A stretch of 64,000 nt of DNA, from positions 1 through 64,000 of the forward strand of contig CAYOQJ010000099.1 in NCBI GenBank assembly GCA_964406095.1, given 5' to 3'. The translations under genes were made by a program, and so were the position numbers. The notes beneath the pieces are model-generated. The model was not told the DNA's origin, did not search any database, and saw only the letters and a program-made list of their open reading frames with translations. The stretch is from M55B167 sp964406095 (GTDB taxonomy: Bacteria; Verrucomicrobiota; Kiritimatiellia; RFP12; UBA1067). Below are positions 16,932-26,871 of this stretch, piece after piece (within the stretch, counting starts at the first letter, position 1; every line of letters starts with the position of its first letter).

Positions 16932-18050
16932 ATGACAGTTCTTCCGGAAAATCTTCTGCTGCCCCGCCGAACCATCACCGGTGCCGGCTCAATTAAAGGA
17001 CTGGCCGCGCTGGCCGGCACCTTCGGCTCACGCGGTCTGCTGGTTCACGGCGGCTCTCTCGAGCGTTCGGGAACCCTCGCTGAAATTACGGCGACGCTAC
17101 CCACAGAACTCGAAATGAAGAGCTATCGTCACCGCGGCGGCGAACCGACCGTGCAGGCAGTGGATGCTCTACGCGCCGCGATATCCGAGTTCAAAGCAGA
17201 ATGGGTTACCGCAATCGGCGGTGGCAGTGTGATCGATCTGGCAAAGGCCGCCACCGGTCTGGCCGATCACCCGCACGAAACCGCATTCTATCAGATCAAC
17301 CCAGATGAGATCAGAAGTTCATCCATCCCGCTGATTGCAGCACCAACGACCGCCGGCACCGGTTCGGAAGCCACAGTCGTTTCAGTACTGACCAATCCGG
17401 AAAGGCATCTCAAACAATCGATCAGAGATGCCTCTCACATGCCAGCAGCCGTAATTCTCGATCCCGCACTGCTTGCAAGCTGCGATTCCGCCACCATCAC
17501 CGCCTCCGGGATGGACGCGTTTATTCAGGCTTTCGAATCCTATACCAGCCGCTATGCGGTGCCTTTCACCAGTGCTCTGGCGGAGTGCGCAATTGAAAAG
17601 ATCGCAAACAACCTGCTGCCCTTTTTCAAGAATCCCTCCAATATCGGGGCCGCTACGAACATGCTTGAAGCCAGTTACATCACGGGCCTGGCATTTTCTC
17701 ACTCGCGACTCGGTCTGGTGCATGGTCTGGCACACCCTCTGGGAGTACGTTTCCAAGCCGCGCACGGTATCGCCTGCGCCTGCACACTGCCCGCAGTGTT
17801 TGAATTCAACCGCACGCAGATCGCTCCGCATCTGCGGCGGCTGCGTGCAAACCTCGGCGTGAATATCGAACAACTGATCGACGAATGGATGCGCGTCATG
17901 CGAATCGACAACCCTTTCCTCGGTGGCAAAATCAATGACCGCGAGGCGTTCATCCGGGAGGTACTCGCTTCCGGCTCAACCCGGGCAAACCCGCGGGAGG
18001 TAACCGCCGATGACCTGCCCGGATTGATAGAACGCATAACGGGAGGTTGA
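16932..18050 (+). CDS. Iron-containing (group III) alcohol dehydrogenase
   Basis: NAD(P)-dependent dehydrogenase of 372 residues. The Rossmann-like half has AIGGGSVIDLAK and the PTTAGTGSEAT motif. The metal site contains Asp195, His264 (VHGLAHPLG) and His278 (HG), but the usual second ligand His is Gln199 (GMDAFIQAFESY). A Gln at this position is, to my knowledge, seen in some Fe-ADH subfamilies, so activity is not excluded. The ATG at 16932 follows a GGGGG ribosome binding site and fits the family N-terminus better than an in-frame ATG ten codons earlier. The DUF2851 gene follows directly. The alcohol or aldehyde substrate is unknown. Confidence 0.87.
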   Translation: MTVLPENLLLPRRTITGAGSIKGLAALAGTFGSRGLLVHGGSLERSGTLAEITATLPTELEMKSYRHRGGEPTVQAVDALRAAISEFKAEWVTAIGGGSVIDLAKAATGLADHPHETAFYQINPDEIRSSSIPLIAAPTTAGTGSEATVVSVLTNPERHLKQSIRDASHMPAAVILDPALLASCDSATITASGMDAFIQAFESYTSRYAVPFTSALAECAIEKIANNLLPFFKNPSNIGAATNMLEASYITGLAFSHSRLGLVHGLAHPLGVRFQAAHGIACACTLPAVFEFNRTQIAPHLRRLRANLGVNIEQLIDEWMRVMRIDNPFLGGKINDREAFIREVLASGSTRANPREVTADDLPGLIERITGG

Positions 18051-18052
18051 CA

Positions 18053-19495
18053 ATGAACAACACGGATTATTTCGCTCAGGCCGAGAGCTATAACACCCTG
18101 AAACTTGAGCAGCTCATGAATGTCCACGAAAAAGCGCCGAGCTATACACGTCAGTTCCGCTGGAGTGAACGTCATCTGCAGTGTGTTTGGTTCGATCAGA
18201 AGATACGTCCGGAACGACTGGCACTGAGCTCCGGTGAGATTCTGACGGTTGTCGATCCGGGGCGATGGAATCTCGAAGCGGGAGCTGATTTTCTGGATGC
18301 CGAACTGATTGTGCACCCCTCCGGCAGAATTGTACGCGGTGATGTCGAGGTGCACATCTATCCAGCGGATTGGGACAGCCACCACCACGCGGAAAATCCG
18401 GATTATGACAACGTGGCACTGCATGTCACCTGGTTCAGTACGCCCCCCGCCCGTACAATTGACAGATCAGTGCTCACTCTTCCGCTGGCACAGCCGATGC
18501 GAATGCGTCCCTGGATATCACTTGATGATCTCGATATCGGTGCCTATCCCCATAACATATTGCCGATTACACCGCGTCCCTGTCAGAGCATTCTGACATC
18601 CAATCCGCAGTACGCGCAGAAGCTGCTGCTCAGCGCAGGTTATCACCGCATGCAGAATAAAACGCTGGCGATCAGCCGCAGACTCGAGGACACCGGCGAC
18701 CGCGCCCAGATTTTTTACGCAGAGTGTATGAGCGCCCTGGGCTATAAACAGAATAAAACCGCCTTCCGCGAACTGGCTGGCAAAATTACATTTGAACAGC
18801 TTTCGGAATCACGTGATCACAATCTGGCTCTGTTGCTGGGTACTGCAGGGCTGCTGCCTCAGCCCGAATCCATCACTGAATCGAACTCCGCAGCCTATCT
18901 CCGTTCACTGTGGGACATCTGGTGGAAAAGCGGAGGCAGTTCCGTAGCTGAGATTCACTGGGTGCTGCACGGGTTGCGTCCCAACAACCATCCGTCCAGA
19001 CGTCTGGCCGCAGCATCGGCACTTTTCGCGCTGCAGCCGACACTCTTACAGCGGCTGGACGATCTATGTGCGAGCTACCAAGGCAAAGCCTGGCTGAAGC
19101 AAATCGCACGGCAGATCAGTGAAGCCTGCGAATGGCCGTTCTGGAACAGCCGACTTCTCTTTAGCTCATCTTCCATAACAGACAAGAAATACGCACTGCT
19201 CGGCAAACGGCGCATCTCGACACTCATCACCAATGTCATCATACCCTTCTACGCGGCAGAGTCGAATCTTGATCCCATGACGTTTGATCATCTGCCGCCT
19301 GAGGATACCTCATCACCGATGCGCACCGCTGCCTGGTATCTGTTCGGGCGCGATCACAACCCCGCTGCCTATTATGCCGGCAACAACCTGCTGCAGCAGG
19401 GACTTCTGCAGATATATCTCGACTTCTGCCTGCCGGCCCGCGCCGGTTGCGGTGAATGCAGACTGTTACAGAAGATCAGGAAGGATTTGCAATGA
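18053..19495 (+). CDS. DUF2851 family protein
   Basis: Conserved protein of 480 residues with no known reaction. The N-terminal part shows the DUF2851 signature DAELIVHPSGRIVRGDVEVHI and the His-rich DWDSHHHAENPDYDNVALHV, possibly a metal or nucleic-acid site. The C-terminus ends with the family's cysteine cluster CLPARAGCGEC. The ATG at 18053 has a GGGAGG ribosome binding site six bases upstream, overlapping the dehydrogenase stop region; a TTG two codons earlier is less likely. The stop overlaps the next start (ATGA). Confidence 0.85.
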   Translation: MNNTDYFAQAESYNTLKLEQLMNVHEKAPSYTRQFRWSERHLQCVWFDQKIRPERLALSSGEILTVVDPGRWNLEAGADFLDAELIVHPSGRIVRGDVEVHIYPADWDSHHHAENPDYDNVALHVTWFSTPPARTIDRSVLTLPLAQPMRMRPWISLDDLDIGAYPHNILPITPRPCQSILTSNPQYAQKLLLSAGYHRMQNKTLAISRRLEDTGDRAQIFYAECMSALGYKQNKTAFRELAGKITFEQLSESRDHNLALLLGTAGLLPQPESITESNSAAYLRSLWDIWWKSGGSSVAEIHWVLHGLRPNNHPSRRLAAASALFALQPTLLQRLDDLCASYQGKAWLKQIARQISEACEWPFWNSRLLFSSSSITDKKYALLGKRRISTLITNVIIPFYAAESNLDPMTFDHLPPEDTSSPMRTAAWYLFGRDHNPAAYYAGNNLLQQGLLQIYLDFCLPARAGCGECRLLQKIRKDLQ

Positions 19496-20355
19496 TCTGC
19501 CTCATCCTGGCATCATTGATCTGGAGCATCTCCTTCGGGTTGATCGGCAACACATTGGTCGGCCTGCCACGTGCCTGGCTGGCGGCATCACGGCTGCTGA
19601 TCAGCACATTGCTCTTTCTGCCCTTTTTAAAGAGAATTCCGCCGATCTGCGGAGCCGGCCTCTTCGCCACCGGTGCCATTCAATTCGGTCTTATGTATCT
19701 AGCGTATATGCACAGCTTTAACTATCTGCAATCGCATGAGGTCGTGCTCTTCACCATCTTCACACCCCTCTACGTTTCACTGATCAATGACTGTCAGCAA
19801 CGCTCTTTCAACCGCCGCAATCTGCTTACCGCCTCGCTGGCAGTAGCCGGTTCAGCCGTGATTTTGCGCCACAACAACAACTCCTTGAACTCGATGACCG
19901 GTTTCGCGCTCGTACAACTCTCCGGTATCTTCTTCGCACTGGGGCAGCTACTCTACCGCTCAGTTTTCAATGCGCACCGTCATCTGCTGCCTGACACCCA
20001 AGATCACCATGTTTTCGCCTGGATGTACGCAGGCGGATTGACAGCTCTGGCTCCACTGGCCGCACTGGAAATCAGTCGTCAGCCACCGCAGCCAACAGTC
20101 ATTCAGCTCTGCACCGTCGCATATCTGGGTGTGATCGCCTCGGGAGTAGCTTTTTTTCTCTGGAACAAAGGTGCCCGCAAAGTAAGTGCGGACAAACTGG
20201 CTGTCATGAATAACCTCAAAATTCCCATGGGCGCATTCGCATCACTATTTCTTTTCGGAGAAACGTTTGATCTCACCGCACTGATCTGCGGTACTCTACT
20301 GATCTGCGCTGCCCTGTACACAACAACCTTCACCCCGTACAAACGCACATATTAG
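19492..20355 (+). CDS. EamA/DMT-family transporter
   Basis: Inner-membrane protein of 287 residues with about ten hydrophobic helices in two EamA repeats (for example LASLIWSISFGLIGNTL at the start and AYLGVIASGVAFFLWNKGA in the second half). Drug/metabolite transporters export amino acids, purines or other small metabolites. The ATG at 19492 overlaps the DUF2851 stop and has an AGGAAGGA ribosome binding site. Ligand unknown; it is the last gene of this four-gene plus-strand set. Confidence 0.85.
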   Translation: MICLILASLIWSISFGLIGNTLVGLPRAWLAASRLLISTLLFLPFLKRIPPICGAGLFATGAIQFGLMYLAYMHSFNYLQSHEVVLFTIFTPLYVSLINDCQQRSFNRRNLLTASLAVAGSAVILRHNNNSLNSMTGFALVQLSGIFFALGQLLYRSVFNAHRHLLPDTQDHHVFAWMYAGGLTALAPLAALEISRQPPQPTVIQLCTVAYLGVIASGVAFFLWNKGARKVSADKLAVMNNLKIPMGAFASLFLFGETFDLTALICGTLLICAALYTTTFTPYKRTY

Positions 20356-20506
20356 CTAGAGGCTATTCGAAAACCCTTTCAAACGGGGCGAGATACACAA
20401 ATCCGAATGAACGCCGAGTGCACACATCCTGCTTTGAAATTTACGCACGATACTCACCAGGATGAGACTATCTTTTGTGCCGAAAAACGGCTGCAGACCG
20501 GATGTG

Positions 20507-21028
20507 TCACCCCGGATCAAACTCTCTGCCTTTACCTTCGGTACGCCGCCGCTGAAAGAACGCCTGCAATATCTGACGACACTCCCGCTCTTTAACACCG
20601 GCAACCAGATCGGGACGATGATTCAATCCGGGATGATTCAGAATCGAAAACACCGTATGGCCACCACGTTTGGGATCTGACACGCCCCATACCACAGTCG
20701 TGACGCGCGCCAGCACTATCGCTCCGGCACACATCGGACAGGGCTCCTTGGTCACATAAAGCAGAGTGTTGCTGAGACGCCAGTCGCCCAGAGCTGCGGA
20801 TGCCTGCGTTAAAGCGATCATCTCCGCATGCGCGGTTGCATCCTTGAGCATCTCACTTTGATTATGCGCCCTGGCAATCACCTTCACTGCGGCCAGCGGC
20901 ACATCATCGTCCGCCGGCGGCTGCACGATCACACAGCCTGTCGGCACCTCCCCGGCCTCAGCCGCTTTCACAGCCTCACGCATGGCCAGTTCCATGAAAT
21001 ACTGATGAAATCTATCTGAAAAAACCAT
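20507..21028 (-). CDS. tadA: tRNA-specific adenosine deaminase TadA
   Basis: Zinc-dependent deaminase of 173 residues that makes inosine at tRNA position 34. The catalytic His67-Ala-Glu69 and Cys97-Pro-Met-Cys100 motifs are intact (TAHAEM, EPCPMCAGA). The C-terminal SILNHPGLNHRPDLVAGV is the TadA-specific region, distinguishing it from cytosine or guanine deaminases. A short insertion (about 36-50) follows the first strand. It lies 53 bases after the sigma54 activator gene. Confidence 0.9.
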   Translation of the reverse strand: MVFSDRFHQYFMELAMREAVKAAEAGEVPTGCVIVQPPADDDVPLAAVKVIARAHNQSEMLKDATAHAEMIALTQASAALGDWRLSNTLLYVTKEPCPMCAGAIVLARVTTVVWGVSDPKRGGHTVFSILNHPGLNHRPDLVAGVKERECRQILQAFFQRRRTEGKGREFDPG

Positions 21029-21081
21029 ATATAAAATCCGGGGTTATGACACTCTCTGCTGACTCCGGTTTGCGTCACGAA

Positions 21082-22629
21082 CTAATGTTGTTTCAGGTTG
21101 TACTGCTTTACTTTATAGCTGATAATCCTCGGGGTGGAGCATAGCTCGCGGGCTGCTGCGGAGATATTTCCGTCGGTTTTTTCAAGTGCACGTTCAAGAA
21201 TTTTGCGCTCGTAATTTTCAACCATCTCACTGAGCGATAACCAATGTGAGGGAATTGAGAAATCGGGATTGATCTCAGGAACAACCGTTTCACCCTGCGA
21301 GGCCAACAGCGTGGGAGGTAGGACATCGGTGTTCATTATCGAGCTCTGCGTCAGAAGCACGCCGCGTTCAATGCAGTTTTCGAGTTCGCGCACATTGCCC
21401 GGCCACGTGTGCCGCATGAAAAGATCAAGAGTCTCATTGGAAAAACTTGTAACCTCTTTCCGGTTCAACTGGGCGTATTTCGCCAGGAAATGATCGGCCA
21501 GCAGAATTATATCCGATTTGCGACTGGCCAGACAGGGAACGTAGATCGGAAAAACACTCAACCGATAGTAGAGATCTTCGCGGAAGGTCCCGTTCTCAAC
21601 CATGGCAGGCAAATCTCGATGAGTGGCCGCCACAATGCGAACATCAACCTTGATGGTGCTGGTGCCACCCACGCGCTCAAACTCCCGCTCCTGTAGCACC
21701 CGCAACAGCTTGGCCTGAATCGTAATCGGCACCTCGCCGATCTCATCCAGAAAAATAGTTCCGCCGTCAGCAAGTTCGAATCGTCCCTTGCGATCAGAAA
21801 CCGCTCCGGTGAAGGCACCCTTGACATGCCCGAAGAGTTCGCTTTCAATCAGGCCCTCCGGCAGAGCCGCGCAGTGCACCCTCACAAAAGGTTTGTCACG
21901 GCGGTCACTGGCATAGTGAATGGCATGTGCAACCAACTCCTTGCCGGTACCGGTTTCACCATGAATAAGAACCGTAGCCTGGCTGCCTGCAACCTGCGCA
22001 ATCTGATCATATACCTGCTGCATCTCATGTGAAGTGCCGATGATATTTTCAGGTCGGTATCGGCGGGTCAGCTCCATTTTAAGCTTGCGGTTCTCCTCCT
22101 GCAGACTACGTTGCTGCTCCGCGACTTCACGACGCAGCCGCACCGCATGAGCCAGCATCGAGGCCACTGCGGCAATAACGGTTTTATCCTGTTCCAGCTG
22201 CTCGCTATCGGCATGCGGGCGGAAAACCGAGAGAGCACCGACTACGTTCTGCCGCTCTTTAATCGGCACACAGATAAAAGAGGTGTCGGCTCTCCTGCCC
22301 TGTTTGGTTCTGTCCAGAAACAGATGCGATTCACTCGTGCGAGGAATCACCATCGGTTCGCCTTTCAACACAACCTGACCGGTTACGCCGTCGCCAAGCT
22401 TGTAGCGCCCGAGATCGGCCTGAGCTTTGGATACACCATGAGCTGCCTCAATGAATATCTCTTCGGTATCCTTTTTAAGGATCGTTATAGTTGCCGCACG
22501 AAAGCCAAGACACTCATCCAACGCTTTGAGAATCGGATGAACAACCGCTCGCATATCGATACTCTGATCGACAACCGTGCTGATCGTACTGAGCAGTTTC
22601 AACTCCTGCTGGTGTCTTGACGTATCCAT
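21082..22629 (-). CDS. NifA-like sigma54-dependent transcription activator (GAF-AAA+-Fis)
   Basis: Bacterial enhancer-binding protein of 515 residues. Residues 15-165 form an N-terminal GAF domain, the sensor type of NifA. The AAA+ domain (about 195-430) has Walker A GETGTGKE, the sigma54-contact loop GAFTGA, Walker B GTIFLDEIGE and the arginine-finger region REDLYYRLSVFPI. The C-terminus is a Fis-type HTH (NISAAARELCSTPRIISYKVKQ), NifA-like in wording. It activates transcription by RpoN-RNA polymerase from distant enhancer sites. It is the penultimate gene of the purF-gltBD-pyrG-purC run, 32 bases after purC. Its likely targets include the two sigma54-type promoters between purF and carB. 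No nif gene is in the window, so the name NifA would overstate the assignment. Confidence 0.9.
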   Translation of the reverse strand: MDTSRHQQELKLLSTISTVVDQSIDMRAVVHPILKALDECLGFRAATITILKKDTEEIFIEAAHGVSKAQADLGRYKLGDGVTGQVVLKGEPMVIPRTSESHLFLDRTKQGRRADTSFICVPIKERQNVVGALSVFRPHADSEQLEQDKTVIAAVASMLAHAVRLRREVAEQQRSLQEENRKLKMELTRRYRPENIIGTSHEMQQVYDQIAQVAGSQATVLIHGETGTGKELVAHAIHYASDRRDKPFVRVHCAALPEGLIESELFGHVKGAFTGAVSDRKGRFELADGGTIFLDEIGEVPITIQAKLLRVLQEREFERVGGTSTIKVDVRIVAATHRDLPAMVENGTFREDLYYRLSVFPIYVPCLASRKSDIILLADHFLAKYAQLNRKEVTSFSNETLDLFMRHTWPGNVRELENCIERGVLLTQSSIMNTDVLPPTLLASQGETVVPEINPDFSIPSHWLSLSEMVENYERKILERALEKTDGNISAAARELCSTPRIISYKVKQYNLKQH

Positions 22630-22661
22630 ACCTTGGACCTATGTTGTGTGCAGGCAGCTGC

Positions 22662-23567
22662 TTATTCGAAATGCCTGCCGGTGATTTTTTCAAAAGCCTC
22701 GATGTATTTGCCGCGCGTCGCAGTGACAACCTCATCAGGTAGCTCCGGAGCGGGCGGCTGATGATTGAAACTGATGCTGTCAAGCCAGTCGCGAACATAC
22801 TGCTTGTCCAGACTGGGTGGATTACTGCCGACGCGGTAACTTTCGCGCGGCCAGAATCGGCTGGAATCGGGGGTCAACACCTCATCAGCCAGAATCAGTT
22901 TGCCTGCATCATCCTCACCGAATTCAAATTTGGTGTCGGCGATTATAATACCGCGCTCCGCAGCGTAATCAGCCGCCCTGGCATAGCAGTTGATCGAGAG
23001 TTCGGCGAGCCTATCGGCCATTTGCCTTCCCAATGCCTCGCTGACCTGCTCAACGCTCACCGGCATGTCGTGTTCACCCTGCTCAGCCTTGGTGCTGGGA
23101 GTGAAAAGCACCTCATCGAGCTTGGAACCGTTCTGATAGCCTTCACGCAGTTTGAGATCGTTTACGGTACCCTGCCGCTGATACTCCTTCCAGCCGGAGC
23201 CAGTCAAATAACCGCGCACAATGCACTCAAACGGAACTATGTTGACTTTGCGCACCAGCATGGAACGTCCGCGTAAATCCTCTTTTACACCTTGAAGCTC
23301 ATCGGGATATTCATCAACATCCGCAGTGATCATGTGATTGGTACAATCAACCAGCAGATCAAACCAGAAAACCGAAAGCGTATTCAGAATACGGCCTTTG
23401 TCGGGAATACCGTTGGGCATGATCACATCAAAGGCGCTGATACGGTCGGTGGCAACCAGCAACAGCCGATCACCCAAATCATAGAGATCACGCACCTTGC
23501 CGCGTTTGGGTTCGGTCAATCCCGGAACTGAACTTTTAACAAGTGCGCCGTTTTTATCATAAATCAT
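22662..23567 (-). CDS. purC: Phosphoribosylaminoimidazole-succinocarboxamide (SAICAR) synthase
   Basis: Joins CAIR and aspartate in purine synthesis. The 301 residues and the start of the fold (KRGKVRDLYDLGDRLLLVATD) put it with the longer, yeast-like PurC group. Other signatures are RISAFDVIMPNGIPDKG, the ECIVRGYLTGSGWKEY motif and IADTKFEFG. The ATG at 23567 is preferred because GGAGG lies five bases before it; the ATG four codons earlier overlaps that ribosome binding site. A 137-base gap to pyrG leaves room for a separate promoter. Confidence 0.95.
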   Translation of the reverse strand: MIYDKNGALVKSSVPGLTEPKRGKVRDLYDLGDRLLLVATDRISAFDVIMPNGIPDKGRILNTLSVFWFDLLVDCTNHMITADVDEYPDELQGVKEDLRGRSMLVRKVNIVPFECIVRGYLTGSGWKEYQRQGTVNDLKLREGYQNGSKLDEVLFTPSTKAEQGEHDMPVSVEQVSEALGRQMADRLAELSINCYARAADYAAERGIIIADTKFEFGEDDAGKLILADEVLTPDSSRFWPRESYRVGSNPPSLDKQYVRDWLDSISFNHQPPAPELPDEVVTATRGKYIEAFEKITGRHFE

Positions 23568-23704
23568 CTTTTCCTCCATGTAGTTTACTAATATTCAACT
23601 GATTGGCTGCCGGATATCGTAACATGACTGCAAACTCATCGCACGCCGACACCTGACTTTGTGCATATCGTACATGATAGCCCTGCCGTACGGAAACAAC
23701 AAAA

Positions 23705-25321
23705 TTACCGATCATCGGAACTCTCCATTGCGGCAGCTTTCAGAAAAGTTGCGAAAAGCGGATGCGGACAGACCGGTGATGACTTGAACTCGGGATGAAA
23801 CTGACAGGCCATGAACCAGGGGTGATCCGGGAGTTCAATCATCTCAACCAGCGTGCCATCAGGAGAAACTCCGCCCACTAACATTCCATGCTCTTCCAGA
23901 ACAGCGCGATAGCGGGGATTGAATTCAAAACGGTGGCGGTGGCGTTCTCTGATCTCGGATACGCCATAAACCGCACGGGCGCAACTCCCCTCTTTCAATG
24001 TGCAGGTATAAGCCCCCAGACGCATGGTTCCGCCCATATCGGTCACACCACGCTGCTCATCAAGCAGTGATATCACCGGATCAACAGAACCGGGCACCGC
24101 TTCGGTGCTGTTAGCTCCCTCCAGACCACAGACATTACGGGCAAACTCAACAGCCGCACACTGCATGCCGAGACAGATACCCAGAAAAGGCAGGCGACTC
24201 TCACGCGCATGACGGATCGTCTGAATTTTGCCCTCCACTCCCCGGATACCGAACCCCCCCGGCACCAGAACCCCCTGTACACCTCGCAATTTTCCTGCCA
24301 CGTTATCCGGGTTTATCTCTTCTGACTCCAGCATGCGTATCTTCAACTTTACTCCCGCCGCAATAGCACCATGCGTAAGAGCCTCATAGATACTCTTGTA
24401 GGCGTCACGCAAAGTGATATACTTGCCAACTACCGCAATTTCAACTTCCCGCCGATCCGCTTCCAGCAAACCTTCAATCATTCCGTTCCACACATCCATA
24501 TTCAACTGCCTGATCGGCAGATCAAGCAGGCGTAGAATTTTTTCGTCAACCCCCTGACCAGCCAGATCAAGCGGCACCTCGTAGATAGAATTTTTAACAT
24601 CACACTCTTCGATCACATGCTCCGGACGCACACCGCAGAACAGGGCGAGCTTGTCACGATGCTCTTGTGTGAAACTGCGTTCACAACGACAGATCAGCAT
24701 CTCAGGAAATATTCCGATCGAGCGCAAAATGCCGACCGACTGCTGCGATGGCTTGGTTTTCATCTCGCCCGCTGCCTTGATATAAGGCACCAGCGTCAGA
24801 TGTATGTAAAGCGCGTTGCCCGGCCCGAGCTCCTGATGATATTGACGTATCGCTTCGAGATAGGGTTGCGATTCAATATCGCCAGCTGTGCCGCCAATTT
24901 CAGTAATGGCAATCTCGGTGTCGCCAACCTCCACCTGACGGATGGCACTCTTGATTTCATCGGTTATATGCGGAATCACCTGCACAGTGCAGCCGAGATA
25001 ACCACCAGCTCGTTCACGCGCAATCACATTACTGTAAATTCTGCCGGTTGTGTAATTACTGTGCCGATCACAGGGCAATCCGGTGAAACGTTCATAATGC
25101 CCTAAATCCAGATCGGTTTCACAACCATCCTCGGTAACGTAAACCTCGCCATGCTGAAAGGGCGACATCGTGCCCGGATCGACATTCAGGTATGGATCCA
25201 GTTTCTGCATTCTTATTCTGTAGCCCCGCTGCTTGAGCAGAAGACCGATCGAAGCGGCGGTCAACCCTTTGCCAAGCGATGAAATAACACCGCCGGTCAC
25301 AAAAATGTGTTTACAACTCAT
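23705..25321 (-). CDS. pyrG: CTP synthase (glutamine-hydrolysing)
   Basis: Amidates UTP to CTP with glutamine nitrogen. The synthetase half starts with the invariant KHIFVTGGVISSLGKGL and contains KLDPYLNVDPGTM and EIGGTAGDIES. The class I glutaminase half has VPGGFGIRG, the nucleophile motif LGICLGMQ and the HPEF His-Glu pair. The 538 residues match the family. The ATG at 25321 has a GAGGG ribosome binding site; a TTG five codons earlier overlaps the gltD stop and is less likely. It is 11 bases downstream of gltD. Confidence 0.97.
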   Translation of the reverse strand: MSCKHIFVTGGVISSLGKGLTAASIGLLLKQRGYRIRMQKLDPYLNVDPGTMSPFQHGEVYVTEDGCETDLDLGHYERFTGLPCDRHSNYTTGRIYSNVIARERAGGYLGCTVQVIPHITDEIKSAIRQVEVGDTEIAITEIGGTAGDIESQPYLEAIRQYHQELGPGNALYIHLTLVPYIKAAGEMKTKPSQQSVGILRSIGIFPEMLICRCERSFTQEHRDKLALFCGVRPEHVIEECDVKNSIYEVPLDLAGQGVDEKILRLLDLPIRQLNMDVWNGMIEGLLEADRREVEIAVVGKYITLRDAYKSIYEALTHGAIAAGVKLKIRMLESEEINPDNVAGKLRGVQGVLVPGGFGIRGVEGKIQTIRHARESRLPFLGICLGMQCAAVEFARNVCGLEGANSTEAVPGSVDPVISLLDEQRGVTDMGGTMRLGAYTCTLKEGSCARAVYGVSEIRERHRHRFEFNPRYRAVLEEHGMLVGGVSPDGTLVEMIELPDHPWFMACQFHPEFKSSPVCPHPLFATFLKAAAMESSDDR

Positions 25322-25332
25322 ACCTTCATCCC

Positions 25333-26802
25333 TCAACGTTTGATCGCGGTTATATCAATCCCATCAACAACCGGCAGGTGTTCCTCCCCCGTCAGCCAAC
25401 GGTCAACCGCTGCCGCACATTCGCGTCCCTCTTTGATCGCCCATACAATCAGCGACTGTCCACGCCGACAGTCACCGGCCGCGAAAATACCCGGCAGAGC
25501 AGTCATGTATTCACGGTCGGTTTTAATGTTGGTGCGCTCATCTATCTCCAGCCCCAAACGGCTGATGATGTCGTCAACCCGCGGTCCCAGAAAGCCCAGT
25601 GCCAGAAAAACAAGATCGGCCTGCCAGACCTGATCACTACCCGGCACTTCGATCAACCTGGATCGCTCACCAACATTTTCTCCCGGCTCCCAGTCAATCG
25701 AAAGCGTGGTCAGCGAACGCAGCCGTCCAGCATAACCATTGAACTTTCTGGTCATGATTTTCCAGAAACGTTCTCCTCCCTCAAGATGCGAAGAGCTTGT
25801 GCGCAGTTTCATGGGCCAGAATGGCCAGGGATAGTCGTTCGTGCGATCCTCAGGAGGCATTGGCATCAGATCAAAGCTGGTCACGGAAGCAGCCCCCTGA
25901 CGCAGAGCCGTACCGACACAGTCGCTGCCGGTGTCACCCCCGCCAATAACAATCACATGCTTACCTTTGGCATTAATCCGCCCCCACATCTCGCGACCTG
26001 AAAGACCGTCACAGATCAACCGGTTCTGACCGGCAAGGTAATCCAACGCGAAATATATCCCCTTTAAATCGCGCCCCGGAATCGGCAGATCGCGTGGATG
26101 CCCTGCACCTGTCGCGATAACCGTTGCGTCAAACTTTTTCAACTGATCAACCTCAGGATCAGCCTCACACTCAAAATGCACACCTTCAGCCTCCATCAGC
26201 CTGACCCGACGATCAATCACCCATTTCTCAAGCTTGAAATCCGGAATGCCGTAACGCAGCAATCCGCCCGGACGCGCATCCTTTTCAAAAACAATTACCG
26301 TGTGTCCGGCTTTGTTCAACTGATCCGCAGCAACCATTCCAGACGGACCTGATCCGACTACGGCGACCTTCTTTCCACTACGTGTGACCGGAGGTTGCGG
26401 CTTCACAAATCCCTTGGCGAAGGCATATTCAATAACATTTTTCTCGATCATCCGGATTGTGACAGGACCTTCATGAATACCCAGTACGCAGGCATCTTCA
26501 CAGAGCGCAGGACAGAGCCGCCCGGTGAATTCAGGGAAATTGTTGGTCTCCGCCAGGCTTTTCCAGGCCTTTTCCCACTGACCGCGGTATACAAGATCGT
26601 TCCAGTCCGGACATATATTGCCAATCGGACAACCACTGTGGCAGAAGGGTATCCCGCAATCCATGCACCGGGCAGCCTGAGCCCGCAACTGCTCTTCCGG
26701 CACCGGCTTGTAAACCTCCTTGTAATCATTGAGACGCTCCTCTATGTCACGCAGATGTTCACCTTCACGCTCGTATTCCATAAACCCTGTTGTCTTGCCC
26801 AT
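25333..26802 (-). CDS. gltD: Glutamate synthase small (beta) subunit
   Basis: NAD(P)H-oxidising subunit of 489 residues that feeds electrons to GltB. The N-terminus holds the 4Fe-4S cysteines (CMDCGIPFCHSGCPIGN and CPALCEDACV). Two dinucleotide folds follow: FAD-type VAVVGSGPSGM and NAD(P)-type VIVIGGGDTGSDC, with the closing FAAGDCRRGQSLIVWAI. The ribosome binding site is the near-perfect AAAGGAGGTGA. It lies 69 bases after gltB. Confidence 0.97.
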   Translation of the reverse strand: MGKTTGFMEYEREGEHLRDIEERLNDYKEVYKPVPEEQLRAQAARCMDCGIPFCHSGCPIGNICPDWNDLVYRGQWEKAWKSLAETNNFPEFTGRLCPALCEDACVLGIHEGPVTIRMIEKNVIEYAFAKGFVKPQPPVTRSGKKVAVVGSGPSGMVAADQLNKAGHTVIVFEKDARPGGLLRYGIPDFKLEKWVIDRRVRLMEAEGVHFECEADPEVDQLKKFDATVIATGAGHPRDLPIPGRDLKGIYFALDYLAGQNRLICDGLSGREMWGRINAKGKHVIVIGGGDTGSDCVGTALRQGAASVTSFDLMPMPPEDRTNDYPWPFWPMKLRTSSSHLEGGERFWKIMTRKFNGYAGRLRSLTTLSIDWEPGENVGERSRLIEVPGSDQVWQADLVFLALGFLGPRVDDIISRLGLEIDERTNIKTDREYMTALPGIFAAGDCRRGQSLIVWAIKEGRECAAAVDRWLTGEEHLPVVDGIDITAIKR

Positions 26803-26871
26803 AAATCACCTCCTTTGCCGTTCCGTACGACCTTTGAGCTCAAGCGCAAGGTCGACTGCATAACCGCATGC

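Noticed and set aside
16932..20355. Aldehyde/alcohol metabolism pathway built from cupin, Fe-ADH, DUF2851 and EamA
   Set aside because: The genes are adjacent and coupled, but nothing in the sequence ties them to one substrate, so no pathway is claimed.
20356..20604. 82-residue minus-strand frame after the EamA transporter
   Set aside because: It overlaps the 3' end of tadA in another frame, and the DNA looks like a spacer between convergent genes.
21082..22629. True nitrogen-fixation regulator NifA
   Set aside because: The domain order fits NifA, but no nif gene or nif promoter is in the window, and the neighbours are nucleotide and glutamate genes.
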